Counted from the stretch's first letter, positions 18,639 to 27,744 are shown. The stretch is DNA of 64,000 nt from Planctobacterium marinum (GCF_020687805.1 NZ_JAJEWQ010000002.1:561300-625299); one strand, 5' to 3'. The notes: generated from the sequence alone by a model not told the origin. Numbers and translations: made by a program.

Positions 18639-21467
18639 CTAGGGATTGTTGACAACAACCCGCACGGCCTCGAGACGCAACTGGGCATTTTCCGCAGCCT
18701 GCAACAGTCCGGCTCGCTGTTCTGCTAACCGGATGATTTCATCTTCCCGTACCGATGGATTAACCAACTGCAACGCTTTTAAGCGGGTAATTTCGTTATT
18801 CAAGCGGTTTTCGATGGCTGACAAGGTGTTGGCTTTAACCTTAGCCGCTTTCGTATTGCCGATTTTGTCCGCCATCAGCAGGGTTTTCTGAAACTGCCCG
18901 GACAGGGCTTTCAACAACTGGCTGCCAATTTTTCTGGGGACCTTATCCAGCAAGGGGAAGAACGTTTCTTCTTCCTGCGCTTTGGCACTCACTGAAAAGC
19001 TGATAGGGGTGTCAGGAAAATACTGGTTTAGTTGCAGTTTTCGGTCGCCTTTGGCTGATAATACGTATAAACATTCGAGCCAGTAATACCCGGCAGGAAA
19101 CTTTTTATCAGCGGTAAAGGCCATCGAGGATTTGCCATGTACGTCGGCCAACAGCATGTCGATGGCATTGCGCACCAACGGGTGATCCCAACTGATAAAG
19201 TGAACATGCTCCAGGTGCGTGGCTGTGTCGCGTTCATAGGTGATGGTCATGCCTTCATCCTGTAAACCCGGTAAATGACTGACCATGGATTCTGTGGGCG
19301 TTAACAGGTAACAGTGATCGTCCTTTTCTTCCTGTAAAATGCCCAAAGTATCAAACAGTTGTGTCATAAAACGCTCAAGCGTCGGAGACTGATCTGAATC
19401 TTCCAGTTGTTCCACAAAGGCGTCAATTTTACCTATCCCTGAAGAGTTCAGTTCCAGCAGTTTATCGCGACCCTTTTCCAGTTTCGCCAGTAATTCGCTG
19501 CGAATTTGTTTGGTTTCGTTTAGCAGTTTTTCCTGCGATGCGGAGTCTTCCGGTTCAAATAGGCAGGTCTCTAACAGTTCGCATTGTTCATCATAGACGG
19601 TTGCACCAATCGGACAGGTGTGACTGAAGGCGTCCAGGCCTTCATCAAACCAGCGCAGTAAGACTTCTTGTGCGGAGCTGCTAAATACCGGTACATGTAG
19701 TTGGATATCGTGTTTCTGGCCAATGCGATCCAGACGACCAATGCGTTGTTCCAGTAAATCCGGATTAAGCGGCAAATCAAACAACACCAGATGATGAGCA
19801 AACTGGAAGTTTCGGCCTTCACTGCCTATTTCACTGGTGATCAGTACTTGTGCGCCATCTTCACTTTGCGCAAAATAATTGGCGGCTTTATCCCGCTCTA
19901 CAATACTCATGCCCTCATGGAACACAGTGGCTCGCATGCCGGTTTTCACCCGCAGCGTTTCGGCCAGATCCAGTGCAGTAATCGCATTGGCACAAATGGT
20001 TAAAACTTTTTCACCTTTGAGGTTTTGTAGTGTGTCAAGAAACCAGTTTACCCGGGTATCAATGTCCGTCCACATATCTGTGCCGGCGTAATAGATTTCC
20101 GGAGTGATGTGGGCATTGAGTTTGGGAATGTCGCTGTTTTCTGCGTATTCAACCGGCTCATCCAGTTTGCTGGCGTTGAGATAACGGCCCGGAAATCCGG
20201 TGATGGTTTTACGGGAGTTTCTGAACAATACCCGGCCTGTGCCATGACGATCTAACAGATCCGTTACCAGTTGTTCACGCAGACTGTGATCGGCATTCAG
20301 CGTGTCAAGGTCGTGTGCTAAATCTGTCAGCTTACTTTGCAATTGGCTGTAGTGGCTGTCGTTTAACAGGGCAGAACTCAGCAAGGCACTCACGGTTTCG
20401 GCGAGTTGCGCATATTCCTGTTCTTCTTTGAGGAATACCCCGTAATCATGGAAGCGGTTTGGGTCTAACAGGCGCAATCGGGCAAAGTGACTCTCATGGC
20501 CCAATTGGTCTGGGGTGGCTGTGAGCAGTAGCACGCCTTTGGTTTTTTGCGCCAGTTCATCAATGACCTGATATTCCTGAGAAGGGTTACCTGGTGACCA
20601 TTTCAGGTGGTGTGCTTCATCGACAATGAGCAAATCCCACTCTGATTCAGAAGCCTGCTGGAAATATCGGGTGTTGTGAGTGAGGAAGTTTAAACTACAC
20701 AATACCAACTGTTCCGATTCAAACGGATTGCCGCCTTCTTCAGCCAGAGATTCGCAGCGCTCCTCATCGAATATCGCAAAACTCAGATTGAATTTGCGCA
20801 ACATTTCTACCAACCACTGATTTACCAGACTGTCAGGAATAACGATGAGTACCCGATGGGCACGTTCCGTCAGCAGCTGTTGGTGAATGATCATCGCGGC
20901 TTCAATGGTTTTACCCAGGCCCACTTCATCGGCCAGCAGTACCCGCGGAGCTATACGTTGTCCCACTTCTTTGGCAATGTGCAACTGGTGAGGGATCAAA
21001 GAGACCCGGGCACCTAAGAAGCCCAACAGCGGTGATGTCAGGTGGTTATGGCGGTGGACAATGGATTGTTTGCGCATATCAAACCAGCGCGGACCATCGT
21101 AATGGCCGTTAAGCAGCCGGTCCTGGGGTTCGGTCAGTACAAAATCATGGGATAAAAACGTTTCTTTCACGCTGACAGATTCGTCGCTGTCTGTCCGCGT
21201 TGCATGGTATTCAAGAATGCCGTTGGCTTCGCTGATACTCTCTACTTTAAAATGCCAGCCTTCGTGGTGCGTGGCAGTATCACCAATGGCAAACCGGACC
21301 CGGGTGATGGGCGCATTCTTTTGCGCATAATTGCGGCTCTCTCCGGAAGCCGGGAATAATAGGGAAACCGTTCGTTCGTCCAGGGCGACTACGGTGCCCA
21401 GACCCAGTTCGACTTCGGCGTTACTTAGCCAGCGTTGACCCAGCGCGGGTGGTTCTTGAATTGCCAT
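18639..21467 (-). CDS. rapA: RNA polymerase-associated ATPase RapA
   Basis: A 942-residue SWI2/SNF2-type ATPase that binds RNA polymerase and frees it from post-termination complexes. Two N-terminal Tudor-like domains (about 1-110) precede the ATPase core: Walker A DEVGLGKT (180-187), DEAH at 283-286, then the helicase C motif with IGSEGRNFQFAHHLV and QRIGRLDRIGQ. The remainder is the RapA spacer and C-terminal domain. All motifs are intact. rluA follows 32 bases downstream on the same strand. Confidence 0.95.
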   Translation of the reverse strand: MAIQEPPALGQRWLSNAEVELGLGTVVALDERTVSLLFPASGESRNYAQKNAPITRVRFAIGDTATHHEGWHFKVESISEANGILEYHATRTDSDESVSVKETFLSHDFVLTEPQDRLLNGHYDGPRWFDMRKQSIVHRHNHLTSPLLGFLGARVSLIPHQLHIAKEVGQRIAPRVLLADEVGLGKTIEAAMIIHQQLLTERAHRVLIVIPDSLVNQWLVEMLRKFNLSFAIFDEERCESLAEEGGNPFESEQLVLCSLNFLTHNTRYFQQASESEWDLLIVDEAHHLKWSPGNPSQEYQVIDELAQKTKGVLLLTATPDQLGHESHFARLRLLDPNRFHDYGVFLKEEQEYAQLAETVSALLSSALLNDSHYSQLQSKLTDLAHDLDTLNADHSLREQLVTDLLDRHGTGRVLFRNSRKTITGFPGRYLNASKLDEPVEYAENSDIPKLNAHITPEIYYAGTDMWTDIDTRVNWFLDTLQNLKGEKVLTICANAITALDLAETLRVKTGMRATVFHEGMSIVERDKAANYFAQSEDGAQVLITSEIGSEGRNFQFAHHLVLFDLPLNPDLLEQRIGRLDRIGQKHDIQLHVPVFSSSAQEVLLRWFDEGLDAFSHTCPIGATVYDEQCELLETCLFEPEDSASQEKLLNETKQIRSELLAKLEKGRDKLLELNSSGIGKIDAFVEQLEDSDQSPTLERFMTQLFDTLGILQEEKDDHCYLLTPTESMVSHLPGLQDEGMTITYERDTATHLEHVHFISWDHPLVRNAIDMLLADVHGKSSMAFTADKKFPAGYYWLECLYVLSAKGDRKLQLNQYFPDTPISFSVSAKAQEEETFFPLLDKVPRKIGSQLLKALSGQFQKTLLMADKIGNTKAAKVKANTLSAIENRLNNEITRLKALQLVNPSVREDEIIRLAEQRAGLLQAAENAQLRLEAVRVVVNNP

Positions 21468-21492
21468 GTAAATCTCTGTATTTCTCTTTATC

Positions 21493-21689
21493 AGGGGCCT
21501 GTTGACCTTTGCAGCATATTTTTACTGCGGCCTTGTTATCATTTAGGCACGGCGGATGTTTGATGGTCTGGTGGACTAAATCGAAAACATCCATCAAAGC
21601 ATAAATGATAAACAGGCATAGCCCAAGGAGTTCGTCATAAACGCGTTTATGTAGAACAAAATTTATGCATCAAAGGCCAACAGACCCTA
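21493..21689. repeat. MITE-like imperfect inverted-repeat element between rapA and phoH
   Basis: The 522-base gap between rapA and phoH holds no gene. It contains a 197-base structure with imperfect terminal inverted repeats of about 30 bp: CTGTTGACCTTTG (21499-21511) mirrors CAAAGGCCAACAG (21671-21683), extended inward by GCATA and an A/T run on both sides and outward by AGGG/CCCT. A second shorter internal pair (TTATCATTTA near 21536 and its complement near 21604) suggests a foldback. No open frame lies inside. This is the shape of a miniature inverted-repeat element or an old palindromic repeat; target duplications are not clear. Confidence 0.45.
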
Positions 21690-21989
21690 ATTACTTCGTC
21701 AAGCGGGCGCGGGATTCTACAGGAAGTTCTGTCTGCTCACCAGTTTGGCTTTGCTGTAACTGGTTATTCTTTGAACGGACCGATTTTTAATTGTCAAAAA
21801 CAGGTGAATGTCCGTCAAAAGTGTTCTATTGTGAGGATGTGATGCGTTGCGAATTTTAACTTTGTTAACGCAATGCTTCCGTGAACAGTGCTGCTTCCTG
21901 TGGTGCGTTCTATTGACCAGGCTGACTGCATTTAAACAACACTAAAAGGCAGTGAGTCATAGCCCATGGTTACATAAACGGAGTGGCGA

Positions 21990-22982
21990 ATGCCTGAAAA
22001 AACAACCTCTGCTTCCAAGTTATACGTTTTAGATACCAACATTCTTCTGCACGAGCCCTTGGCTTTTCTCTCATTTAAAGAGCATGACGTCGTTATCCCT
22101 ATGACGGTGCTTGAAGAGCTGGATTACATTAAAGACAGTAAAAAAGACGTCGCTCGCGACGCCAGGGTAAGTATTCGCGCAATGGAAGATATATTGCACG
22201 AAGCCTCGCCGGAAGATATGACCCATGGTGTGTCACTGGTAGGATTGACCGCTGGTGATGCCGCGCCGACCGGAAAACTCTCTATATTTGCCGACCATCA
22301 ACTGCCCTCAGGCGATGAGCGTTTTACCAGTAAAGAGAACGATAACCGCATTATCAATGCGGCGCTGTATTTACAAAAACATATCCCTGAACGCACTGTG
22401 GTGCTGGTTACTAAAGACATCAATATGCGCCTGAAAGCCAAAGGCGCAGGACTGGCCAAGGTTGAAGATTATCGCACCGACCAACTGGTCAGTGATATTA
22501 AATACCTGAGCCGCGGGTACCATCGCTTTGAAGGCGACTTTTGGGATAAGGTGGAGTCTGTGGAGAGCCGCACCGAAGGTCGCGATACGATTCATTCCAT
22601 CAGTAAGTCAGTATTGCCAGAAGCCTATGTGAACGAATTTTTGCTGGATGACACCGAGCACTTTGCAGGTATTGTGGAATCAGTCGGCGAAGAGATGCTG
22701 GATGTACTGGACATGGGCTATGAACGCCTGATGGGTAAAAGCGCCTGGGGGATCTCGCCAAAAAACATCGGGCAGGCGATGGCATTACATTCCTTGCTGG
22801 ACCCACACATTGACCTGGTGATCTTAACCGGCCCTGCCGGATCGGGTAAAACAGGTATTACTGCAAGCTTTTTTTTAATATTTGTGCAGACCTATCTACA
22901 GACCTTATTCTTACTGAAGAAATTGAGTATTTATAACAGGCTAAGATCTAACCTCTCTAACATGTTATTAAGTGTGACTTAA
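21990..22982 (+). pseudogene. phoH: Chromosomal phoH, truncated at its P-loop by the island
   Basis: A PIN-PhoH protein (PhoH2 type, PIN ribonuclease domain plus PhoH ATPase/helicase). Residues 1-288 are normal: PIN start YVLDTNILLHEP, LTVLEELD-type strand, NDNRIINAAL, VTKDINMRLKAKG, then LTGPAGSGKT with Walker A at 281-288. Directly after Thr288 similarity stops. The family continues with LLALA and later the DEAQN box, but here 42 unrelated residues follow to a stop at 22982 and the base composition turns AT-rich. Missing are Walker B and all later motifs (about 170 residues), so the ATPase is dead. The ATG at 21990 has CGGAG upstream. Confidence 0.85.
22887..22908. repeat. Short direct repeat near the island's left end
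   Basis: CAGACCTAT (22887-22895) and CAGACCTTAT (22899-22908) are spaced 12 bases apart, about 35 bases inside the presumed island boundary. Repeated recombinase-binding sites just inside an element's end look like this, but two copies of a 9-mer are weak evidence. Confidence 0.3.
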
Positions 22983-23111
22983 AGAATAGAACCATTAATC
23001 AATAAATATAAATAACGGATTTAACCTGCAAGAAGGCACAAACAAAAATAATAAAGCTAAGGTAAATCTAAAATGCTAATTAATGAAAATCGTTCTCAAA
23101 GGAGAACTAAA

Positions 23112-24494
23112 ATGAATAATCCAAGTGAAAATAGAAATCCAAGAGTATTAGATACATCGGCATTAGTTCATGATCCAAAGTCATTGCTTGCTTACAGTGA
23201 AGATGTATACATTTGTCTAACAGTCCTAGAAGAATTAGATAATTTAAAAGAAAGAACTAATAAATCGGTAAGTGCTGATGCTCGTGTATGTATTCGTATG
23301 CTTGAAGACATTATTAATGGACATAGCGCCGAAGAAATGGAAGCGGGAATTCCTCTGCCTTCTACTGAAACAGCTAAAAGAGGCAAGTTGTTCATTGGCA
23401 TTGATACTCAATTGGACATGGCAAAAGAGTTAAAGCACACGATTGGTAGCGATGCTGACAACAGAATAATTAACTATGCACTACATCTTCAGAAAGAGTT
23501 AGATAAAGACGTTACCATCGTTAGCCGCGACATTAATATGCGACTAAAAGCTCGAACTGTTGGTGTTATGGCCGAAGATGTATCCGTTGATAATCAAATC
23601 GCAGATATAGATTTGTTATATACAGGAGTACAGGCTTTTGAAGGTGATCTGTTTGATCGAATTGAATCAGATAAAGATTTCAAAGTCTCAGGAGAGATTT
23701 ATACATTCCCAATAAGCTTGTTCAACGATGAAGTTCAGCCAAACATGTATTGGTACGATGAAGCCGGACACATTGGCCGGATTTCAGAGGTAACAGGCAC
23801 TGAAGTTTTCACGAAGTTATTGCCGCGTAAGCAAGAAAAAGTATGGGGCATATTGCCTAAAAACCAGCGTCAGGCGGTAGCTTTAAGCCAATTGACAGAC
23901 CCTTACTATGACTTAAATATCATCCTTGGTCCTGCTGGCTCCGGAAAAACTTTTTTGGCAGTTGCTTCGGCGCTGCATCAAGTATTGGATTTGAAAAAGT
24001 ACAAAAAAATTGTTGTGGTGCGGTCAAGAGACTTTATGGATGACGATCCGGGATTCCTACCGGGGGATTTAACCGAAAAATCAATGCCCCTTCTTGCCGG
24101 AATAACAGACGCACTTATCTCGATGCACTCGGATGATAATCATGAAGGAAATATTCATGCAACAGTTGAGCATGTGATCGAAAAAGCCAATATAGAATTT
24201 ACTAGCATGGCTTACTTTCGAGGCCGTTCAATAGATGATGCAGTGTTAATCATTGATGAAGCTCAAAACATGACTAGAGCGCAAATTAAAGGCATGTTAA
24301 GCCGTGGTGGGAAAAATTGTCGGACAATCGTATTGGGTAACCTAGCCCAGATTGACGATAAGTTTGTAACACCTGCTTCGTCTGGTGCAAGTGCGGCTGT
24401 CAATGTATATAGAAATTATGAGAAAGGATCGGTTCTGATTTTTGATGAGGTAGAACGTAGTAGCTTGGCTGAGTTTACTGAAAAGAATATGTAG
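23112..24494 (+). CDS. Island-borne complete PIN-PhoH protein
   Basis: A 460-residue protein homologous along its whole length to the broken chromosomal PhoH but clearly diverged and AT-rich. The PIN domain (RVLDTSALVHDP, LTVLEELDNLKE, DNRIINYAL, VSRDINMRLKAR) is followed by the PhoH ATPase: Walker A GPAGSGKT at 273-280, GFLPGDLTEKS, RGRSIDDAVLIIDEAQN with Asp382-Glu383, and LGNLAQIDD. All motifs are intact. The start at 23112 was chosen over 23073 because AAGGAGA lies 7 bases upstream. It is the first gene of the island, just past the gene it could replace. Family role: RNA-directed nuclease/ATPase, incompletely understood. Confidence 0.88.
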   Translation: MNNPSENRNPRVLDTSALVHDPKSLLAYSEDVYICLTVLEELDNLKERTNKSVSADARVCIRMLEDIINGHSAEEMEAGIPLPSTETAKRGKLFIGIDTQLDMAKELKHTIGSDADNRIINYALHLQKELDKDVTIVSRDINMRLKARTVGVMAEDVSVDNQIADIDLLYTGVQAFEGDLFDRIESDKDFKVSGEIYTFPISLFNDEVQPNMYWYDEAGHIGRISEVTGTEVFTKLLPRKQEKVWGILPKNQRQAVALSQLTDPYYDLNIILGPAGSGKTFLAVASALHQVLDLKKYKKIVVVRSRDFMDDDPGFLPGDLTEKSMPLLAGITDALISMHSDDNHEGNIHATVEHVIEKANIEFTSMAYFRGRSIDDAVLIIDEAQNMTRAQIKGMLSRGGKNCRTIVLGNLAQIDDKFVTPASSGASAAVNVYRNYEKGSVLIFDEVERSSLAEFTEKNM

Positions 24495-24537
24495 ACATCA
24501 AACTACAATTCACATTTCCTTATAATATTGCGACAAT

Positions 24538-24563
24538 AGCCACTGATTTTTGCAGTGGCTTTT
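24538..24563 (+). terminator. Rho-independent terminator after the island phoH
   Basis: AGCCACTG (24538-24545) pairs perfectly with CAGTGGCT (24553-24560) across a 7-base loop and is followed by TTTT. It lies 44 bases after the phoH stop codon. Confidence 0.72.
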
Positions 24564-24688
24564 CAGAGAAGCCAGTTTCCACATATGCGGACGAAATGGA
24601 TTTACTCTGGGTTTAAAAGATTAATCATGCATTGAAGATGTAATGACTTAGGTGCTGTGGACCTTAGTTGTTATGTTTTGGTGTGCGT

Positions 24689-25051
24689 ATGTCTTTTGGA
24701 ACAGAAGCGCTTATAAGCAATGTAAAGCGTCAGGCAAAGAGGTTGTCAAAAAAATTATCACTTCCCCTTGGGCAGGCCCAAGAAGGGGTAGCTATTTGTC
24801 TGTATGGTTGTGACAGTTACAGTGATTTACTAGTAAAAATAAAAGCTGAATCCTTTGATAACCCATTGATAGCACTGTCTGCTCTCTCACCAAACTCGGA
24901 AATATTTCTAGTAAAAATATTAGCTAGCCATCTAGATAGCATTATCGGAAATTTTGAAAAAAAATTTCCCGGTTCCAATTTAAATGAAGAAATGGTCGTA
25001 TCCCTATTTGGGCTTAGCTTTTCAGAGTTCAAACTCAAAATATCTACCTAA
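24689..25051 (+). CDS. Small hypothetical protein, 120 residues
   Basis: It begins MSFGTEALISNVKRQAKRL at an ATG at 24689; a TTG seven codons upstream is also possible. The N-terminal segment AKRLSKKLSLPLGQAQEGVA, followed by an L-Y-G-C-D-S-Y-S-D-L stretch, resembles the short helical motif (LSHSQALELVA..G..SW..L) found at the start of many small mobile-element proteins, often annotated glyoxalase-like. A second copy of the same pattern may be the C-terminal NEEMVVSLFGLSFSEFKLKI. No catalytic residues are seen. The function is unknown, and coding is moderately supported. Confidence 0.5.
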   Translation: MSFGTEALISNVKRQAKRLSKKLSLPLGQAQEGVAICLYGCDSYSDLLVKIKAESFDNPLIALSALSPNSEIFLVKILASHLDSIIGNFEKKFPGSNLNEEMVVSLFGLSFSEFKLKIST

Positions 25052-25258
25052 AGTTGTACAAATACGTAAGTTGTCATTTTGTTTTTTGGCGATATTATTA
25101 CATGAAGGCTGAACGGACAGCCTACGCCTACACATGTTTTTGCCTTGAAAAACGTGAACAGTGAAGCGGAGCATCCGTAAAAATTTGGTTATTTGAACAA
25201 TAAATAAAGCAGTGTGTTGGTAGGCCATTGTTTATTGGAAAGTTGTTTGGAGAACTAA

Positions 25259-26296
25259 ATGATCTCACTTTATCAATTAAAGAATAAGCTTAATATTCAA
25301 GCAAAAGAGTTTGCTGAATTATTAGAGTTTCCTGATCTTTACGCCCAAGGTCTGTGGGCTAGAGGTGTTTATAACAGCCCTCACTTTTCTGATACCCATA
25401 GTTGTCTCACTGAGGTATTTGAACAGAAAAAGCTAGACTCAATTCTAAAGCACGATTCCCTGAAATACTTAATGATCAACGAATACGATGATCAAGAAAT
25501 TATTGAGTCGCTTCATAAAGAAATTGAGTCAATGGCAAACCGCATTGAAAGCCTGATGCTGGTAGATATCGAAACGTTAGAGTTAGTTTCAGTGATATAC
25601 CAAGTCTTAGGGCTACCTGATGACGCTAAATTTGTCATAAATACAGGTCCTGATTTCCGTCTAGAATGGCGACCATATTTTGATGCGTTTGATGATCCAT
25701 TGATAGTTCAATATGCAGATTTAAAAGTTCATGGTTGTTATTTCAGGCTCATCGCTTCAAAGTTTCCGTTTGAAAAGCTTTCCTTGGATAACATCAAAAA
25801 ATACATGTACATCAATCATGTAAACCATGATGGTGAGTTCGAAGGCTGTATTTCTGAAGGTAATACATTTTCTAAGCATGAGCACTGGCTGGTGTTGACA
25901 CTTGAATTATTCAGTAGCGGCAAAGTAAATAAGGCTCAGTTCAATCCAACAACCTTCAAAATTGAAGGTTTGCGCTATTTGGTATATGGCTTCCCACTGA
26001 TTCCTTCCTTTGTATCTGATTGGCACAAACCTGATTTATGTCTGCGAGTAAAAAATCTAGATGGCGATCAGAAGTTCATTGTTCGTATCGATCAGCAGAC
26101 ACTTGTTTTTTATGCACGGCGCGTTGATACCAATTTTTTTAACACTATCGATTATAAAAAATACATTTCGTTGTATCAGGCTAGCGTTCTGTCACATTTT
26201 GATGCTGACAACAATTTACTAAAAGTTAATGGAGTTAAGTACCTTAGTTTTTTCCGCCCGTTTTGCTTAGAAGATAAGAAGGAAGCACAAGCATGA
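25259..26296 (+). CDS. Hypothetical protein, 345 residues, first of an unknown operon
   Basis: A soluble, fairly acidic protein without signal peptide or membrane segment. The ATG at 25259 is preceded by TTTGGAG. I recognise no domain. The N-terminal region (KNKLNIQAKEFAELLEF) could be a helical, DNA-binding-like segment; the rest alternates beta-rich stretches such as LCLRVKNLDGDQKFIVRID. Its stop overlaps the next ATG by 4 bases (ATGA), so it is translationally coupled to the 105-residue protein. The unit sits next to the island phoH, where defence or maintenance genes are often found, but nothing in the sequence proves that. Confidence 0.6.
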   Translation: MISLYQLKNKLNIQAKEFAELLEFPDLYAQGLWARGVYNSPHFSDTHSCLTEVFEQKKLDSILKHDSLKYLMINEYDDQEIIESLHKEIESMANRIESLMLVDIETLELVSVIYQVLGLPDDAKFVINTGPDFRLEWRPYFDAFDDPLIVQYADLKVHGCYFRLIASKFPFEKLSLDNIKKYMYINHVNHDGEFEGCISEGNTFSKHEHWLVLTLELFSSGKVNKAQFNPTTFKIEGLRYLVYGFPLIPSFVSDWHKPDLCLRVKNLDGDQKFIVRIDQQTLVFYARRVDTNFFNTIDYKKYISLYQASVLSHFDADNNLLKVNGVKYLSFFRPFCLEDKKEAQA

Positions 26297-26610
26297 GACC
26301 AAGAGTAAAACTAACTAACGCAACACTCATCTCAATTAAATCTGACTTAGAAGATAAGGTTGAACAGGTGCTTTACGCTACCTTTGCTGAGGATAATGAA
26401 AGCGGTAAAAAAGGTGAGGCTTTGTTCACTACAAAAATTATGGAAGTCAATGGTCTCGAATATAGAACCTTTGGCGCTGATTTTTATACCTTAGATGCTG
26501 AACCAAAAGAGTTCGATGTAAGTGTATTTGAGTTCAATTTAATGCATGAGTGTATGTACTCTCCTGAGGAGTTATTAGAGTTTCGAGATATGCTCCCTGC
26601 TAGCTATTAG
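26293..26610 (+). CDS. Small hypothetical protein A of a paralogous pair
   Basis: A 105-residue acidic protein, coupled by a 4-base overlap to the gene before. It matches the next protein along its length: a start LISIKSDLEDKVEQVLYATF, a central VNGLEYRTFGADFYTLDAE beta segment, and an end EFNLMHECMYSPEELLEFR. No known domain, signal peptide or metal site is visible. It is probably a subunit that acts together with its paralogue. Confidence 0.6.
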   Translation: MRPRVKLTNATLISIKSDLEDKVEQVLYATFAEDNESGKKGEALFTTKIMEVNGLEYRTFGADFYTLDAEPKEFDVSVFEFNLMHECMYSPEELLEFRDMLPASY

Positions 26611-26622
26611 TAGGGGAGTACG

Positions 26623-26970
26623 TTGGATAGAACATATTTAAAGGATGCCTACATAGTATCTGTTTACGACTATAAAGAATTTGAAAAACTATTTCTCGGC
26701 GATTTTCTATCTGGCGTTGTTATTGACGACGAAACATTCAGATTTCGGCCATTTGAGCAAATCGTGACTTCAAAGATTGTTAGCAAATCTGCTGATGGGG
26801 ATAAGTTAGAAATAAACACACATAGTGGGAGTTGCTATGTGATTGATGCTGACCATAAGTTAATTGATATTTCGTTTGTTGAACTGGTTGTTATGAGAGC
26901 AGGAGTTTACTCGGCTGATCGTATTTTAGAAATTAGAGAACAACTCAAGTCTCAAAATATAAGTCATTAA
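26623..26970 (+). CDS. Small hypothetical protein B of a paralogous pair
   Basis: A 115-residue protein beginning at TTG (26623), supported by AGGGGAG ending 5 bases upstream; no ATG is available. It aligns with the 105-residue neighbour: IVSVYDYKEFEKLFLGDF with its start, a SCYVIDADHKLIDISFVEL strand, and VYSADRILEIREQL with the neighbour's MYSPEELLEFRDML. The two probably arose by tandem duplication and then diverged. The function is unknown. It ends the operon; 18 bases later a convergent gene ends. Confidence 0.58.
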   Translation: MDRTYLKDAYIVSVYDYKEFEKLFLGDFLSGVVIDDETFRFRPFEQIVTSKIVSKSADGDKLEINTHSGSCYVIDADHKLIDISFVELVVMRAGVYSADRILEIREQLKSQNISH

Positions 26971-26988
26971 ATAAACGAAATGGGTTAA

Positions 26989-27312
26989 TTAGGTTTTACT
27001 ATCGAGGTTGGCAAGGCTATCAATTAGATCGTCGTAGTCATTACCCTTGATACTTACATAGCCTATGTGTAGTTGGTTACAATGGTAGTTGTGTTTGATA
27101 TCGGTGATTTTGATCAGGTCATTATTACGGTGAACTTCGAGATCTAGTCGTAATAAAAGCCATTTAGGGGCATCATACTGCCAGCCTTTATAAATGCTAA
27201 CAGCTTTGAAACCGTTATTTGGCTTTTCGTTCATTAACTCATCGGCATATTCTTTCAGAAGCTTGTTAAAGCTATTCTCTATTTTGAAATTGTTAATATC
27301 GACAATACTCAT
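26989..27312 (-). CDS. Hypothetical protein, 107 residues
   Basis: A soluble protein on the minus strand, convergent with the preceding operon. It has no signal peptide, membrane segment or motif that I recognise. It contains an aromatic stretch IYKGWQYDAPKWLLLRLDLE, and an HYHCN-like cluster (IKHNYHCNQLHIGY) with two His and one Cys that might bind metal. The ATG at 27312 is well placed and the composition fits the island. It could be a small accessory or antitoxin-like protein, but that is only a guess. Confidence 0.5.
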   Translation of the reverse strand: MSIVDINNFKIENSFNKLLKEYADELMNEKPNNGFKAVSIYKGWQYDAPKWLLLRLDLEVHRNNDLIKITDIKHNYHCNQLHIGYVSIKGNDYDDLIDSLANLDSKT

Positions 27313-27379
27313 GTTGTAGTTTTTGCCTTAATCTTTTCTATCTATTGAATTATTTTGCTCTTGTCAGCTTAATTAATAT

Positions 27380-27733
27380 CTAAGGTAGCAAATCAATACC
27401 AAACTGCTTTAACAATAAAGAAAACAACCAAAAACAAATTACCACTGCTATCGAACTTATAAGTAACGATAACCAAAAACTGTAGCGTTGCATCAGCATT
27501 GGAAAAAGTAAAAACATAGGTAATGTGGGAATTACATACCAAAAAGTGTACCACGCATGGTTTGCTATTTTCTCAGCAGGTTGTTTTTCAACATATAACC
27601 AAATCATTGTTAAAACTGTAACTGTAGGTAAGGCTACTATCATTGCACCCAGTTTATCACTTCGTTTCGCTAGTTCAGAAGCTGCGACAATTTTCGTTGC
27701 AGTGATCAAATACTTAGTTATTAGCCATGCCAT
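27380..27733 (-). CDS. DUF3147 family inner-membrane protein
   Basis: A 117-residue protein with four membrane segments. The stretch SELAKRSDKLGAMIVALP is the hallmark of DUF3147, a family of small four-helix membrane proteins of unknown role, often near transport or resistance genes. It is divergent from the BlaI-type repressor, and the 84 bases between the two starts hold a perfect inverted repeat (27745-27781), so both may respond to the same regulator. Confidence 0.75.
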   Translation of the reverse strand: MAWLITKYLITATKIVAASELAKRSDKLGAMIVALPTVTVLTMIWLYVEKQPAEKIANHAWYTFWYVIPTLPMFLLFPMLMQRYSFWLSLLISSIAVVICFWLFSLLLKQFGIDLLP

Positions 27734-27744
27734 GAATTGCTTCT

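Noticed and set aside
22862-22982. The 42-residue tail of the truncated PhoH as a new functional domain
   Set aside because: It is AT-rich translated junction sequence with no similarity to PhoH or other folds that I know.
25102-25164. Small peptide frame of 20 codons between the 24689 and 25259 genes
   Set aside because: No good ribosome site, no family resemblance; probably chance.
25090-25260. Integron attC-like site (GCCTAC repeats near 25130)
   Set aside because: No core-site pair with the needed symmetry could be found and no integrase is in the window.
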